A program made the translations under genes and the position numbers. Source: Flagellimonas hadalis (GTDB taxonomy: Bacteria > Bacteroidota > Bacteroidia > Flavobacteriales > Flavobacteriaceae). From it: a stretch of 64,000 nucleotides of DNA. The DNA is taken from contig NZ_VNIK02000005.1 in assembly GCF_007785775.2 (NCBI RefSeq), positions 124,001 through 188,000 of the forward strand. Direction: 5' to 3'. Every line of letters begins with the position of its first letter. The stretch's first letter is position 1. Shown piece after piece: positions 33,985 to 47,300 of this stretch. The notes under the pieces were generated by a model. It had not been told where the DNA came from, searched no databases, and was given only the letters and a program-made list of their open reading frames with translations.

Positions 33985-36246
33985 ATGAAAACAAATGGTT
34001 CAACGTATAGCATACTGGTTCTGGCCATAGCTTTTATGCTATTTGGTGCCAGCACAGTACAAGCCCAAGTGCTGAACAAACCTGTACCAGCACCAAACCC
34101 AAACATTGGTAGTGACGACCCTTGGGATGCCGCCTGTGCCTCGGTCGGATACAACGAATATTACGTGAAATTTACGTGGATGCCTCCTATGGTTAGCTCC
34201 AATAACGAATTCATCTTGGAGCTTTCCGATTCGGATGGCTACTTCGGATCTCCTAGGGAATTGGCACGTGTCAGTGACAAAAACACCATACTGGATTTTA
34301 AATTCAAGTTCTCTTTGCCTACAGATACCCGTGGCGAAAATTTCAAATTTAGGGTTAGAAGTACCAGCCCGGCCAAGACCAGTCCAGCATCGGACGCCTT
34401 TTCCATGTACTTCATTGATTACAAATCTCCGTTGTTGATCAGTGAAAATGGTAGCGGATCCATCCCTTCTGGTGGTGAGATCCAAATCTGCGGTGGCGGT
34501 TCTGTGACCCTTAAGCCTCACAACATCCCAAATGCGGGGACCTACCGCTACAATTGGTATAGAAGTGGGACTCCACTACCTGAAAAAACCGAAAGTATTA
34601 CGGTTTCAGACCCAGGCATGTACTATGTGGAACTGGACTACGGCTCTGTCTGTTCAGGTTCCGCAAACACACTTTCCAATACCATAACCATCGGCACCGG
34701 AACCAGCGCTGGCATTGCCCTCAATGGCCCAAGCAACGTGACTGTTTGCCCTGGCGACACCCATATACTTGAAGCCAATATCTCTGGGGGAGGTTACACC
34801 TATACCTGGTATAAGGACGGAAATGTCATAAGCGGCCCCACGGTCAATGCCAATACCTATACCGTTAACACAAGTACTTCAGGTTTTGAAGGTGCTTATG
34901 CAGTTGAAATAGGCGGTTCCGGAATATGTAAAGAAAAATCAGCAGCTGTAACAATATCAGCTACAGGTTCTTATAGTGTAACCTTGGCAAATCAAGAAAA
35001 CATTGTGTTGTTGCCTTCACAGACCAAAACCCTATCCGTGAACACGACAGCGACATCTCCCACCTATCAATGGTACAAAAATGGCTCGGCCATTTCAGGG
35101 GCTACAAACAGTTCTTTGAATATCAACTCGATAGGGGAGTATTATGTGCAGGTGAGCCAAAACGGTGGACCATGTACGGCGGCCCCCATTGCTTCTGCTA
35201 AGACCACTGTGGTTTCTCCAGATTCGTTTGAATTTGAAATCGATTTTGTAGGCACTTATACAGCTTGCGAAAATACGGATGCAACCCTAAGTCTGACCGC
35301 TATCCACGCAGTTAGCGACAGCGGAGCGAAAACAGATGTTACCGCCGACCTGCAATCCTCTTTTACCTACCAATGGAAAAGGAATGGAAACCTCGTCAAT
35401 GGTGAAACTTCAAGAACCATCACGCTCTCCAATCATGAGAAAAACGGTTTCTATTCCTTGGATGGAACCATAGATGCCTTCAATGCGTCATCCAACAGCA
35501 TGGAAGTGAAATTAAAGGTCAACGAATTCTTACAAATAACTACCAATGGCACAGTACTTTGCGAAGGAGGCGAAGCCATTGTCCTTACCAGTTCCATGGA
35601 CCTTTCGGGCAAATCCTTTGAATGGAAAAAAGATGGTGTTGTCATTGACACTTCTTCTGAAAGCTTGACTGCAAGCGAAACAGGTGCTTATGAACTTATC
35701 CTCAAAGAATACGATTGTCCGCTAGCTTCCAACAAAGTCAACGTTAGTGCCTTTGACGAGTCATTGTTGGTGCTGGACAAGCCCAAGGACCTCATCATCA
35801 TAGAAGGGGAGACCAAAACAATCACTGCGAGTGGTGCCGATTCCTACGAATGGTATGATACGGGCAACAATTTGTTATCATCACAAGACTCTTATAGCTT
35901 CCAAATGGAAGGGGAATACCTTTTGGTCGCCAGCTTCGGAACTTGCACCGTAAGCAGGGTCATCACGGTCACCTACAGGGATATGTTTTCCATACCCAAC
36001 GTCATCACCGCCAATGGGGACGGTATCAACGACCTTTGGGTGCTGCCCAATACCTATTCCCGGGACCCCAATGTTCTCGTCACCATTTTCAATGAAAGGG
36101 GGGAACAGGTTTTCAGCCAAGCGGGCTATGAAAACAACTGGCCACAGTCCACCACCTCGTTCAACAAACAGAGCATGATCTTCTATTACAAGGTCACCAG
36201 GGGTGGAAAAAGCCTGAAACAAGGAACCATAACTGTTATTAAATAA
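33985..36246 (+). CDS. sprC: SprC-like gliding motility protein with T9SS type B C-terminal domain
   Basis: A 753-residue exported protein with a signal peptide (about residues 1-28). Several Ig-like repeats follow, with recurring YxWYxxG strands at about 190-200, 270-275, 355-360, 455-460 and 615-620. A C-terminal gliding motility-associated domain (IPNVITANGDGINDLWVLPN ... VTIFNERGEQVF) is the type B sorting signal for type IX secretion. Position as first gene before sprD-, sprB- and sprF-like genes equals the sprCDBF order described in Flavobacterium johnsoniae. The Ig repeats and sorting domain imply surface or secreted location. Confidence 0.85.
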   Translation: MKTNGSTYSILVLAIAFMLFGASTVQAQVLNKPVPAPNPNIGSDDPWDAACASVGYNEYYVKFTWMPPMVSSNNEFILELSDSDGYFGSPRELARVSDKNTILDFKFKFSLPTDTRGENFKFRVRSTSPAKTSPASDAFSMYFIDYKSPLLISENGSGSIPSGGEIQICGGGSVTLKPHNIPNAGTYRYNWYRSGTPLPEKTESITVSDPGMYYVELDYGSVCSGSANTLSNTITIGTGTSAGIALNGPSNVTVCPGDTHILEANISGGGYTYTWYKDGNVISGPTVNANTYTVNTSTSGFEGAYAVEIGGSGICKEKSAAVTISATGSYSVTLANQENIVLLPSQTKTLSVNTTATSPTYQWYKNGSAISGATNSSLNINSIGEYYVQVSQNGGPCTAAPIASAKTTVVSPDSFEFEIDFVGTYTACENTDATLSLTAIHAVSDSGAKTDVTADLQSSFTYQWKRNGNLVNGETSRTITLSNHEKNGFYSLDGTIDAFNASSNSMEVKLKVNEFLQITTNGTVLCEGGEAIVLTSSMDLSGKSFEWKKDGVVIDTSSESLTASETGAYELILKEYDCPLASNKVNVSAFDESLLVLDKPKDLIIIEGETKTITASGADSYEWYDTGNNLLSSQDSYSFQMEGEYLLVASFGTCTVSRVITVTYRDMFSIPNVITANGDGINDLWVLPNTYSRDPNVLVTIFNERGEQVFSQAGYENNWPQSTTSFNKQSMIFYYKVTRGGKSLKQGTITVIK

Positions 36247-36252
36247 GCAGAA

Positions 36253-38331
36253 ATGCACACCAAAAAACCTCTACTACTACTTACATCCATCTTGCTACTT
36301 GTCTTTTCCGGAATGCGCGGACAGGAAGAGGACCCTTTTGTACCCTACAACGTCCCTTCCCAGAACCTTTTGAAATTCAATAGGTTCTTGATAAACCCAA
36401 CGTTTTCCACCGTTCGAGAGGACAAGTCCTATATCAATTTGTTTCACAGAAACCAATCGGTATCTTTTGATGACAACAATCAGGTCTATTTCTTGAGCTA
36501 TAGTGGTAGAGTTAGCGATAGAAGTGGTGTGGGTCTGAGCTTGTTCACCAACCGTGAAGGGCTATTCAACAACTTTGGTGTACATGCCAACTACGCTTAT
36601 GGTGTGCGCTTGGGGCTCAAGAGTTCCTTTACCTTTGGGGCCAATATAAGCTACTATCAAAGTGCTTTCAACCAGGATAGGGCAAACTCCATAGAGGACG
36701 ATCCCTTTTTGAACACGTTGGAAAGTAGCTCTTTGGTAAGTTTCCAACCCGGTTTCAACTTTTCCGTTGGTCGGTTTGATATTGGTGGTTTTGCAGAAAA
36801 TCTATTCGATTATAACCTGAAAACCAGTGAATCCGTCACCGAATTCAACGAAAAAACATACTCCGGACACCTACAATATACCCATCCGTTTGAAAACGGT
36901 AGGGGTATCATGGAGAGCGCCCGTTTAATGCCCTTGGCAAGAGTGCGAAAAGTGGGGGAAAATAATCTCACACTGGGAGGAAACCTGATTCTCGATTTGC
37001 CAAAATTGGGTTGGTTACAAGCAGGTTATGACGACTTCTATGGAGCATCTGCAGGACTTGGTTTCAACCTGACCAAAAACATTTCGCTCGGATATACCGT
37101 TGAAAAGGGACTTTCCAACGAATTTGAAAACTTTGGGGTCACCCACGAAATTTCCTTGGCCTATTCCTTTACGCCCAACCTTACCGAAGACCGGGTCATG
37201 TTGGAAAAAGAGAACGAATCCCTTGTGGAAAACGAAAATGTGCCACAGGATAGCCTGAACCTTACCGAAAAGGACTTTGAAATTGCCGAGCTCAAGGAAA
37301 AACTGGCCGAAAACGATGCCATCCTTGATGAGCTCTTGATGCGCCAAGACTCCATCGAGACCAATAGAAGGCAAGACTTGGAAAGAAGGTTCGAGACTGT
37401 GATGAAAATGGTGAAACGGGAGACCAACGGCCAAAACCCCGCCCTTGAGGAAAAGGCAAAGCAGCTTTACTTTAACAATATGGACACTGCGGATATTGTG
37501 TCCAGAAAGACGCAGCCCCTTTCCAACCATGGCCTGACCAATACAACAGCGGCCAAAAAGGTCATCCGTTTGAACGACAAGAAGGACGATCCACAATCCG
37601 CTGTGGTGGCAAATTCACCGGTAAAACAAGATAATATCAACCGAGCCGTAGCCAGCAACGGCAAAAGGGCGCGTTTCAAATCGCACAGTGTTCCCAATGT
37701 ACAAAGCGGACACTACCTGATTGCCAATGTGTTCAGGGATTCCGAAAATGTCAGTGCGTTCATTGAAGAACTGCGCGCTCAGGGTATTGAGGCCAACTAT
37801 TTTGAAAACCCAAAGAACGGGCTCAACTACGTCTACATCGGCGATTTTGAGAACAAGACCGAAGCATTGGATGCCTATAGAACCAAAATGAACGGAGCCT
37901 ACGGTGGCGATGCCTGGATCATGAACGTCAACGGAGGAGATTCCACCATTGGTGGCTATACCGCCGTGGAAAATGGACAAAATTCCAAGTATGGAAACAG
38001 TGTACTACATAAAAACCTGGCCAACAAAGGGACCAAAGTGGCTTCTGGGGTTTCATACAGTTCAGACGCCATAGATGGGCTTCCTTCCGGCTTTTACATC
38101 ATTGCCAATGTCTTTGAAACTTCATCAAGCGCAACGCAATTTGTAAAAGAGCTGAATGCAAAGGGGCTGAATGCCAGTTACTTCATCAACCCAAATGACA
38201 AGTTGAGATACGTGTACCTTAAAAAGCACGAAACCTGGGGCAATGCACTTACCTCTTATTATACAAAGCTGAACGCTTCGTATGATGATGAGATGTGGAT
38301 CTTGAGAATTAAACCTAACCGAACCGTATAG
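36253..38331 (+). CDS. sprD: SprD-like protein: PorP/SprF barrel domain plus two SPOR-like repeats
   Basis: A 692-residue protein with a signal peptide (about residues 1-23). Residues about 35-310 form a PorP/SprF-type outer-membrane domain (FLINPTFSTVREDKSYINLFHR start, repeated short beta strands). A coiled/disordered linker (about 320-470) precedes two homologous segments at about 478-560 and 595-688. Each begins SGxYxIANVF and contains ANYF/ASYF...NxLxYVYI...W(I)L, resembling SPOR peptidoglycan-binding domains. This suggests a bridge from outer membrane to cell wall for the adhesin system. It lies 6 bases after sprC and 9 bases before sprB. Confidence 0.85.
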   Translation: MHTKKPLLLLTSILLLVFSGMRGQEEDPFVPYNVPSQNLLKFNRFLINPTFSTVREDKSYINLFHRNQSVSFDDNNQVYFLSYSGRVSDRSGVGLSLFTNREGLFNNFGVHANYAYGVRLGLKSSFTFGANISYYQSAFNQDRANSIEDDPFLNTLESSSLVSFQPGFNFSVGRFDIGGFAENLFDYNLKTSESVTEFNEKTYSGHLQYTHPFENGRGIMESARLMPLARVRKVGENNLTLGGNLILDLPKLGWLQAGYDDFYGASAGLGFNLTKNISLGYTVEKGLSNEFENFGVTHEISLAYSFTPNLTEDRVMLEKENESLVENENVPQDSLNLTEKDFEIAELKEKLAENDAILDELLMRQDSIETNRRQDLERRFETVMKMVKRETNGQNPALEEKAKQLYFNNMDTADIVSRKTQPLSNHGLTNTTAAKKVIRLNDKKDDPQSAVVANSPVKQDNINRAVASNGKRARFKSHSVPNVQSGHYLIANVFRDSENVSAFIEELRAQGIEANYFENPKNGLNYVYIGDFENKTEALDAYRTKMNGAYGGDAWIMNVNGGDSTIGGYTAVENGQNSKYGNSVLHKNLANKGTKVASGVSYSSDAIDGLPSGFYIIANVFETSSSATQFVKELNAKGLNASYFINPNDKLRYVYLKKHETWGNALTSYYTKLNASYDDEMWILRIKPNRTV

Positions 38332-38340
38332 ACCAAACAT

Positions 38341-41300
38341 ATGGTAAAACTTCTACTCAAATGGTGCTTTGTCACCTCTGTCTTGCTATGCTCATTTTCC
38401 GGTATCTCACAGGTTAAAAACAACTTCGATGTCCGTTACGAAAACAGGATCAAGGGAGACCTTACCTTTATCGCGAACAACATCGTCAACCGAGACACCA
38501 ACGGCACAGATCCCGAAGACCCCTATAACACAACAGGTTCAAGCTCATCATATAATGATGACCTCAACATGCAATATATCGACATTGATGGGGATGCTTC
38601 GACATTCAGTTCGAGCAGTGCCACCTTGTCCATTCCCGACCCGACTTGTTCCAGGATACGCTATGCCGGTCTGTATTGGTCGGCAGTATATACGAGCAGT
38701 GCCCGTAGTGATTTCAACCAAGTAAAATTCAGGGTGCCAGGTGGGTCTTATCTGGACTTGACCGCTGATGAAATTCTCTTTGATGGCTACAATGATTCCG
38801 ATTTTGGCTATTACGCCCCCTATGCCTGCTATAAAGATGTGACCTCCATACTTGCGGGGCTTGCCAATCCCGATGGTGACTACTTTGTGGCCAATGTAAG
38901 GGCCAGTTCCGGAAGTTCCATTCAAGGAGGTGTCTCTGGGGGATGGTCGTTGGTCGTGGTCTATGAAAACCCGACCCTTCCCGGTAAATTCATCACCACT
39001 TTTGATGGATATGCAGGTATCAAATCCGGAGAAACCGTTGATATCCCTGTTAGTGGTTTCACCACCTTGCCCGCACCTTTTCCGGTAAGGGCCAAATTAG
39101 GCGTGGCAACATTGGAAGGGGACAACAGAATTACTGGGGACCAATTGGCCATTAGGGCAGATAGTAACGCTTCATTCACCACGTTGTCCAACACGGCCAA
39201 TCCCGCCACAAATTTCTTTAACAGTAACATTACCATTGAAGGCACTATCATCAACACTCGTAACCCAAATAGTGTCAACACATTAGGATGGGACGTTGAC
39301 CTCTTTACCATACCCAACCCCAACCAAGCCGTCATTCCGAATGGAGAGACCGGGGCCACTCTGAGGGCCTCTTCTACCCAAGATAAATACGATATCTTCT
39401 TCACCTCGATGGATGTGGAGATCATTGAACCAAAGATCAACCTTGCCAAAACGGTAGAGGATATTGCTGGAAACGATATTACCGGGCAGGGTGTCCACCT
39501 TGGACAATACCTCGATTACGTGCTTTCCTTTGAGAATGTGGGGAACGATGACGCCATAAACTATACCATTAGGGACGTACTGCCCATCAACGTTACCTTG
39601 GATGAAAGCAGCATTGTGATGCCGACCGGTGCCACCTACACCTTTGATCCTGCCACAAGAACGGTAATTTTTAGCATCCCGGACAACCTTGTTGAAGAAG
39701 GGGACCCCTTAGCTGTGATCCGGATGCGGGTTCGGGTGGCGGAAAACTGTTTTGACTTTATCGATGCCTGTACGGACATCATCCAAAACCTCGCCTATTC
39801 CACCTACCAGGGAGAGATCAATACAGCGCCGATTACGGATGACCCCAGTGTCTATGACTTTGATGGTTGCGGCTTTGGATCTCCAGGGGCCACCAACTTT
39901 TTGTTGGACGACCTCAGCGCCTGTAACTTCAGCCGAACCGTACAGCTTTGTGGGGAAAATGTGCTTTTGGATGCCGGGGACAATTTTGACAATTATATCT
40001 GGTACAGGGATGTGAACGGAAACGGCCAAATAGACGTGGGCGTTGATACCGTCATCACCGATGCCGATTCTGATAACGACCCGAGCACCATGTTGGTGAC
40101 CGAAGTGGGAACGTATATCGTTGACAAACAGGTGGCCGACCCTTGTAAGGATTTTGAGGAAACCATCGTAGTGGAACTGTTCGGGGCTACCCAGAGCAAC
40201 CCCATTACTGCACTGATCAACGATACATCCAATTCCATAGACGGCGACATCCTTATCTGTCCCAATGACGGTAGTGAACTGCCTGAAATCTTCCTGTGCG
40301 GACTGAACGACACCGAACTCATCCAAGTGAACATACCCGATGCGCAGAGCATCGTTTGGGAACAATTGGACGAGACCAGCTGTGGTGCCGCAGTCGATGG
40401 GTGCGCCAACACAAATGCCACCTGTACCTGGAACAACGTGGATACCGGGAACGACTTCCTGGCCTCCAATGCCGGACAATACCGTTTGGTCATCAATTAC
40501 CAAAATGGTTGTTTCAGCAGGTTCTATTTCAACATCTATAAAAACCCGCTCAACCCGCAGTACACTTCCAGGGACATCATTTGCGATACTGAAGGAAACA
40601 TTACGGTGACCAATATGCCCTTAAACTATGAGTACCAATTGGTAAATCAGACCACGGGCACTATTTTGGTTCCTTACCAATCCAACCCAAGCTTTGATAT
40701 TGCCAACAATGGTGCCTACAGGGTGGAAATGAGACAGCAAGGCGTGACCGATGGTTGTGTCTTTGTGCTGGACAATATCGGGATCTTGGAAAGGGACTTT
40801 CAAGTGGAGGTCACCACAGAGGATACGGACTGTAATGGATTGGGCGAAATTGCCATCTCCATTCTCAATGTAGAGCCACAGTACTATTATTCCATCTCCC
40901 AAGGAGGGGTGGAAGTGGACGATTTTGGTCCATCCACGGACAACAACTATACCTTTGAAAACCTCAATGCCGGAGTATATGACGTTGCCATTTCAACAGA
41001 TGATGGTTGCGTTTACACAGAGCAGGTGACCATAAACGACGTGACCGACCTGGATGTAAATGCCCTGACCACAAAAAACATTGATTGTACCGATGGAATA
41101 ATTACGGTGACCGCTACGGGAGGGTTTCCAAACCCAGATTATTCCTATGCCATTTGGAGTTATAACGGAACCGACCTTTATACGGACGTAGCCGATATTC
41201 CTGCAAGTGCTTTTCAGGTAACCAACGAATTTTACTTTACCAATGGCCAAGAAGGAGTTTATGAATTTGTAGTGATCGACGGTAACAACTGTCCTGCATT

Positions 41301-44300
41301 CTCCAATGCGGCAACCATCGAAGTTGCCCCTGCCGTTGCCTATACCACATCCCTTACCGATGAGACTTGCTTTGGTTCGAACAACGGTTCGTTTTCAGTA
41401 CAGGTCACCAGTTCAAACGGCTACAGCCTGTCCTTCACCCTCACGCACCCCGACACTTCTACCACAACAAATACCTCCGGAACATTTACGGGGTTGTCAC
41501 AAGGGGACTATTCATTGACAATCACACAGACCTCCGGGGCCGATTCCTGCGATTTTGAAGAAACCTTCACCATAAATGGTCCCACTGAAATTAGTGCAGA
41601 AGTTGAGCTGTACCAGCCCTACACCTGTTTGCAACTTGGTGCGGTCAGGGCGTTCAATGTCCAGGGAGGAACCGCCCCCTACCAATACAGTATTGATGGC
41701 GTGACCTTTGTTCCGGACAGTGCCACCTTGGGTGAGGAAATCTTTTCCAACCTTACCGATGGAACCTACACGGTGACCATAAGGGATGACAACGGATGTA
41801 CCTTTGTTACGGATCCTGTGACCATAGCGCCGCTAGATCCTCCAACAGACATCAACTTTACGTCCACAGACCCCAATTGTCCATCCTTTACTTCGGATGT
41901 CACCTTGAGTGTTACGGGCGGAACTCCAAACTTTGTATATGAGATCATCGCTCCCGCAGGAAGCGTGGTGAACAATGGAAACAATGCCACCTTTGCCGGT
42001 TTGGCCCCCGACACCTATTTGTTCCGGGTAACGGACAGTACTGGGTGCGTCTATGAGGAAACCTATACCATTGCCCCTGTTTCTGAAATTTCAGTGAGCG
42101 GACAACTCATCCGAAACATTACTTGTATTGGTGAAGAAGATGGTGAAATCAGATACATCGTAAGCAATTTCAACACCGATTACAACTATACCGTAACAGG
42201 TCCTGATACGTTCTCTGGAACGGCACAGACCAATGGCACCATTCCGTTCACAGGTTTGGCCGAGGGAACATACACCATTACGGTGACCGACAACCTTACC
42301 AACTGTACCGATACGGCCTCTGTTACCGTTGCGGCACCACCAGCTGCCATTACAGCTCCCGCTACAGTGACCCAACCAACCTGTCTTGCCGATGGTTCAG
42401 TGACCATCGCGGCTTCGGGCGGATGGGGAAGTTATACCTATGAAATTACTGCTGGGCCAGTGGGATACACCCTTCCAGCAGCACAGAACAACGGCCTGTT
42501 CTCCAACTTGGATATTGCGGGAGATTATGACTATGCCGTGACCGATGCCAATGGATGCGAGTTCACGGGTAGCTTCACATTGATCGAGGCCGTTGCCCCA
42601 GAATTGGAAATCGTTCCCAACGATATTTGTTATGACGATGCCACAGGGTTGACCCTGACCGCCAATGTAATTGCAGGCGGTGATGGAAATTACGAATACA
42701 GCCTGAATGGCGGTCCCTTCGTGTCCAGCAATGTGTTCACCGGTCTAGGGCCAGGTTCCCATACCATCAATGTAAGGGATGGTAACGACTGTACAGATTC
42801 GGCCTCCATTACCATTGACCCTGAACTCAGTGTGGTCGCTTCTGCACCCAACATTACGGCTTGTGCCACCGATACCGACATTACCATTTCTGCCGCTGGT
42901 GGGGACGGCAACTATGTCTATGCCGTTGTTGCTGATGGAGTAACTCCCGGAGCGGGTGATTTCTCCACCACCAACCCTGTTACCGTTACCGGTGCGGGCA
43001 ATTATGATGTTTATGTAAGGGACAATGGAGGCGCTTCCGGATTTTGTGAGGCTGTTTACGAGATCACTATTGTACAAGACCCCGCATTGGCCATCACGCC
43101 CAACGTCACCGACGTAACGTGTTTTGGCGGTTCTGATGGAAGCATCACTCTGACGGCAATGGGAGGTGAGGCTCCTTATGTTTACAGCATCGACAATGGG
43201 GCAACCTATCAGCCTTTGAACACCTTTGTGAACCTATCGGCCGGAACTTATGACATCAGCATAAGGGATGCCAACAACTGTGTCGCGTCATCACAGGTTA
43301 CCATTGCGCAGCCCGACGAAATCATTGCCGAGGCGACCATTACACAAGATTATACCTGTAACCAACTGGGAGAGATCACCGTGGGTAGCATTACCCCAAC
43401 TTCCGGTGGTTCAGGAGATTACCAATACAGCATCAATGGTGGGGCTTGGACCCCATCAACTACGGGAGGAGCTGTTTTCACCGACTTGATGGATGGTACC
43501 TATAGCATTCGTGTCCGTGATGCCAATCAAATCGATTGTTCCATCACCTTGCCGAATGTCATCATTCCGCCGCTGCCGGTAGAACCCACATTGTCAACTA
43601 CTTTTGTTTACAATTGTGATGGAACGGCCGATCTTACCGTACTTCCCAACGACCCGGGATACACCTATTCATTGGATGGGTCAACCCCGCAGTCCGGCAA
43701 CCTATTTGCGGACGTTGCTCCTGGACTTCATACCATTGAGGTCAACTATGGAAGCGATTGTACCGTTCAAACCACAGTAAACATTGAGGCCGGACATGTC
43801 TTCGATGCTGCCATCACCACACATACGGATATCAGTTGTTTTGGTGCCGCAGATGGTTCCATCACTTTTGAAGTTGAAAACTTTGATTCGGGAACTGGAT
43901 TTACTTATCAAGTGAACGGTGGAACCGTTTCAGCGCCCCAAACCACCAGTCCAATTACCATTTCAGGACTTACAGCGGGTGATTACGAAATTGTCCTCGT
44001 TGATCTACGAGATCCTGCTTGTTCCGTTACATTGAACCAAACACTGACACAACCTGATGCAATCGATGTTACAGCATCGGTGACCACAGAGCTTACCTGT
44101 ACCAACGGTGGCGGTGTCATAACCGCAACTGCAACTGGCGGAACCCCTGCATATCAATACCAATTGGAAGACACTGTTGGTGGCGTGATCGTTGCCTATC
44201 AATCTTCTGGTATGTTCTCTGGACTTCCTGCTGGCGATTATGTCGTAAGGGCAAGGGACATCAATCTTTGTGAGGATGTTACAACGACCTTGACCATAAC

Positions 44301-47300
44301 TCCTCCGGCCGATATCGACTTTGAAACAATTCCAACGGCTTGCTATAGTGGCAACAACGACGGAAGCATCGTGGTGAACGTGACCGATGGCAATGGCAAC
44401 TACCAATTCAGCCTGAACGGTGGCGCATGGATGACCCCAACACCAACAAGTGGAACAACATATACTTTTGGAAATCTGGCCGCTGGAAGCTATACCATCA
44501 ATGTGAGGGACGGGTATGGTTGTACAGGTGTTGTGGAAACCGTTACCATAAACCCTGCTTTGACCGCATCAGCTTTCCTAAATAGCGATTTGACCTGTTT
44601 GGACGATGCTGAAATTACCATAAGTGCCTCTGGAGGTTCCGGAACCTATACCTATGAATGGTCCAATGATGGCGGAGCTACATATAACGCTACTGGATTT
44701 ACCGGAAACGTGTTCAACACCGACACCGATGGAACCTACATGTTCCGTGTGACGGATACCACAGCCCCAACGGCATGTATCGCTACCACAAATGCAATCA
44801 TAGTGACACCGGCCACACCTCCGGTCATCACCGGTGTTACACCGACAGATATTCTTTGTTTTGGAGAAATTACAGGAGCTTTGGATGTCGTGATCGACAC
44901 CTCTGTGGGTGTTCCTCCCTATACCATCAACGTTTTTGAAACCATTACCGCTACCGATTATGGTTCACAGACCACAGGACTTCCTGCCGGTTCGTATGAG
45001 GTGACCGTTACCGACAGCAAGGGGTGTGAATCCAATCCATTCCCTGTTGTTATCGCTCAACCTGATGCCATTACCTATACCACTACAAACGATCCTATTA
45101 CCTGTGATGATGTGTCTGGAGTTACCAATCCTGGTTCCATCACTGTTTCGGGAGTTTCTGGAGGTACTGCGGAATACACTTTTATTCTGACTGCCAATAA
45201 TGGGCTTGCACCACAAACCTATACCACCACTTCCGGGGCCAGGGACCATACCTTTACCGTTTTGGAATTTGGTATCTATCAAGTTGATGTGGTGGATGCC
45301 AACGGATGTACCTCCTATACTACAGAGATCATTGCATCTCCGCCAGATGACCTTGATATTGACGTAAGCACGGCCACTGTTGATTGTACTTCTGGAGGAA
45401 CCGCCATCGTTTCCGTAAGTACTGCTGTGGGCAGTGGCAATTATCAATTTGCCATTCTGGAGACCTATTCAGCGCCGTATTCCTCTAGTTATGTGGGGCC
45501 AGATACCCCTGGAGGTAGCACCGCAACCTTTAACAATCTAACCCCGGGCATTACCTATACTTTCGTGGTGTTTGACAATGTGACCAACTGCTATTACTTT
45601 GAAGAGGCGGCGGCCCCCATCAACACACCTTCTTTGATGACGGCTACCTTGGATGCCGTGAACAACGTAAGCTGTACGGGAATGGACGATGGGAACATCT
45701 CGTTCACCTTTACAGGCTTTGATGCCTTGGCAACTGGTGTCACCTATGAAATTTTCAACAGACAGTCCAATGTTTCAACAGGCTTTTCAGCAACGGAATC
45801 GGTAAATCCACCCTCTTCTGTATCTGTGACCAATGTAGGCGTTCTTCCTCCAGGTGAGTATTATTTGTTGCTTACCGAAGTAGGTGGTCCCAACAACGGT
45901 TGTTCCGTAAACGGAGGGGAATTTACCATTCGCCAATCTGCCAATCCATTGGATTTGGATGTGGCAAGCCCACAGAACGATAACTGTAACCCCAATGCAG
46001 GTATCATCACAGCCACTGGAAGATATGGTACCGCTCCTTATGAGTACCAATATATATTGGCCTCTTCAGGTATAGTGCCAACAGCGGCATCTGCTGGCTG
46101 GACCAGCAGTACTTCTGCCAATGTGGAAGGAGGCGATTACATCGTCTATATAATGGATGCTTATGGTTGTATCACCCAAAAACCCATTACGGTCGCGGAA
46201 GACCCAAGCCCAGATATTTCGGTAGTTATTATCGATGAATGTGTGGAAGAAGGCCAGTTCCAAGTATTGATTACATTGGAGAACCCCTTAGTGGCGATGT
46301 CCCCATTCCAAATAAGTTTGAATGGGTCTGCATATCAGAACTTTACGTTCAATGGAAGCAATCAATACACCATTTCCGGTCTTAGTTCCGGAACGGGTCA
46401 GACCGTATCTGTCAGGGACTTGAACGGCTGTATCGATACTGAAACCTTTGCTATTTATCCTCCGCTTGAATTCAATGTGATCCAAACCGTTGCCTTGGAT
46501 TGTGAGCCTGGTACTGCCGCTTACGGAGAATTTGAAATCGAAGTGCTTTCAGGCTCAGGAAACTACGAATACGAAATCAATGGTCCAGACCCATACGACG
46601 AAACAAGAACCGCTTTGGTGCTCGATGCATCCAATAAATTCACATGGGCCGGAGCCGGGGCCGCTGGTAGCTATGTAGTGATGGTTTATGATATTGGCAC
46701 TACTACTCCAAATTGCTTCAAAACAATCACGGTGGATGTTCCCGATGCGCCACAGCCTTCATTTACATCAACGTTTACGGATGTTACCTGTAACGGTGCC
46801 GATGATGGAACCATTTCTGTGAGTGCGGTGGACAATGGAATAGGCCCTTATTCCTTTGAGATCATTGCCGCTTCCGGTGGATCTGCGAGTTTGCCCATTT
46901 TGCCCACATCAAGTACGAACACCACGGCGAACTTTACAGGACTTGAAGGTTCTGCCGCTGGAATTACATACACCATAGAGGTCACTGCAGCAAACGGATG
47001 TACCCACATCGAAACGCAAATGATCACCGAGCCAGATGCTATAGTGGTTCCTGTTGTCGATGTCGTGGATTTTGCCTGCGTTGCCGGAAACAATATGAAC
47101 AATGCCACCGTTACCGTGGACACCGGTTCCATTACCGGCGGCAGCGGAAACTATGTACGCTATGAGTTCCGTGACAATGTAGGCGGCACTGTCCTACAAA
47201 ATGGTCCCAACAATGTCTATATAGAAACCGATACGAACGGCAGGGACATACGGGTGTATGTCTATGACGAAAATGGTTGTTCCGGATATATGGACATCAT

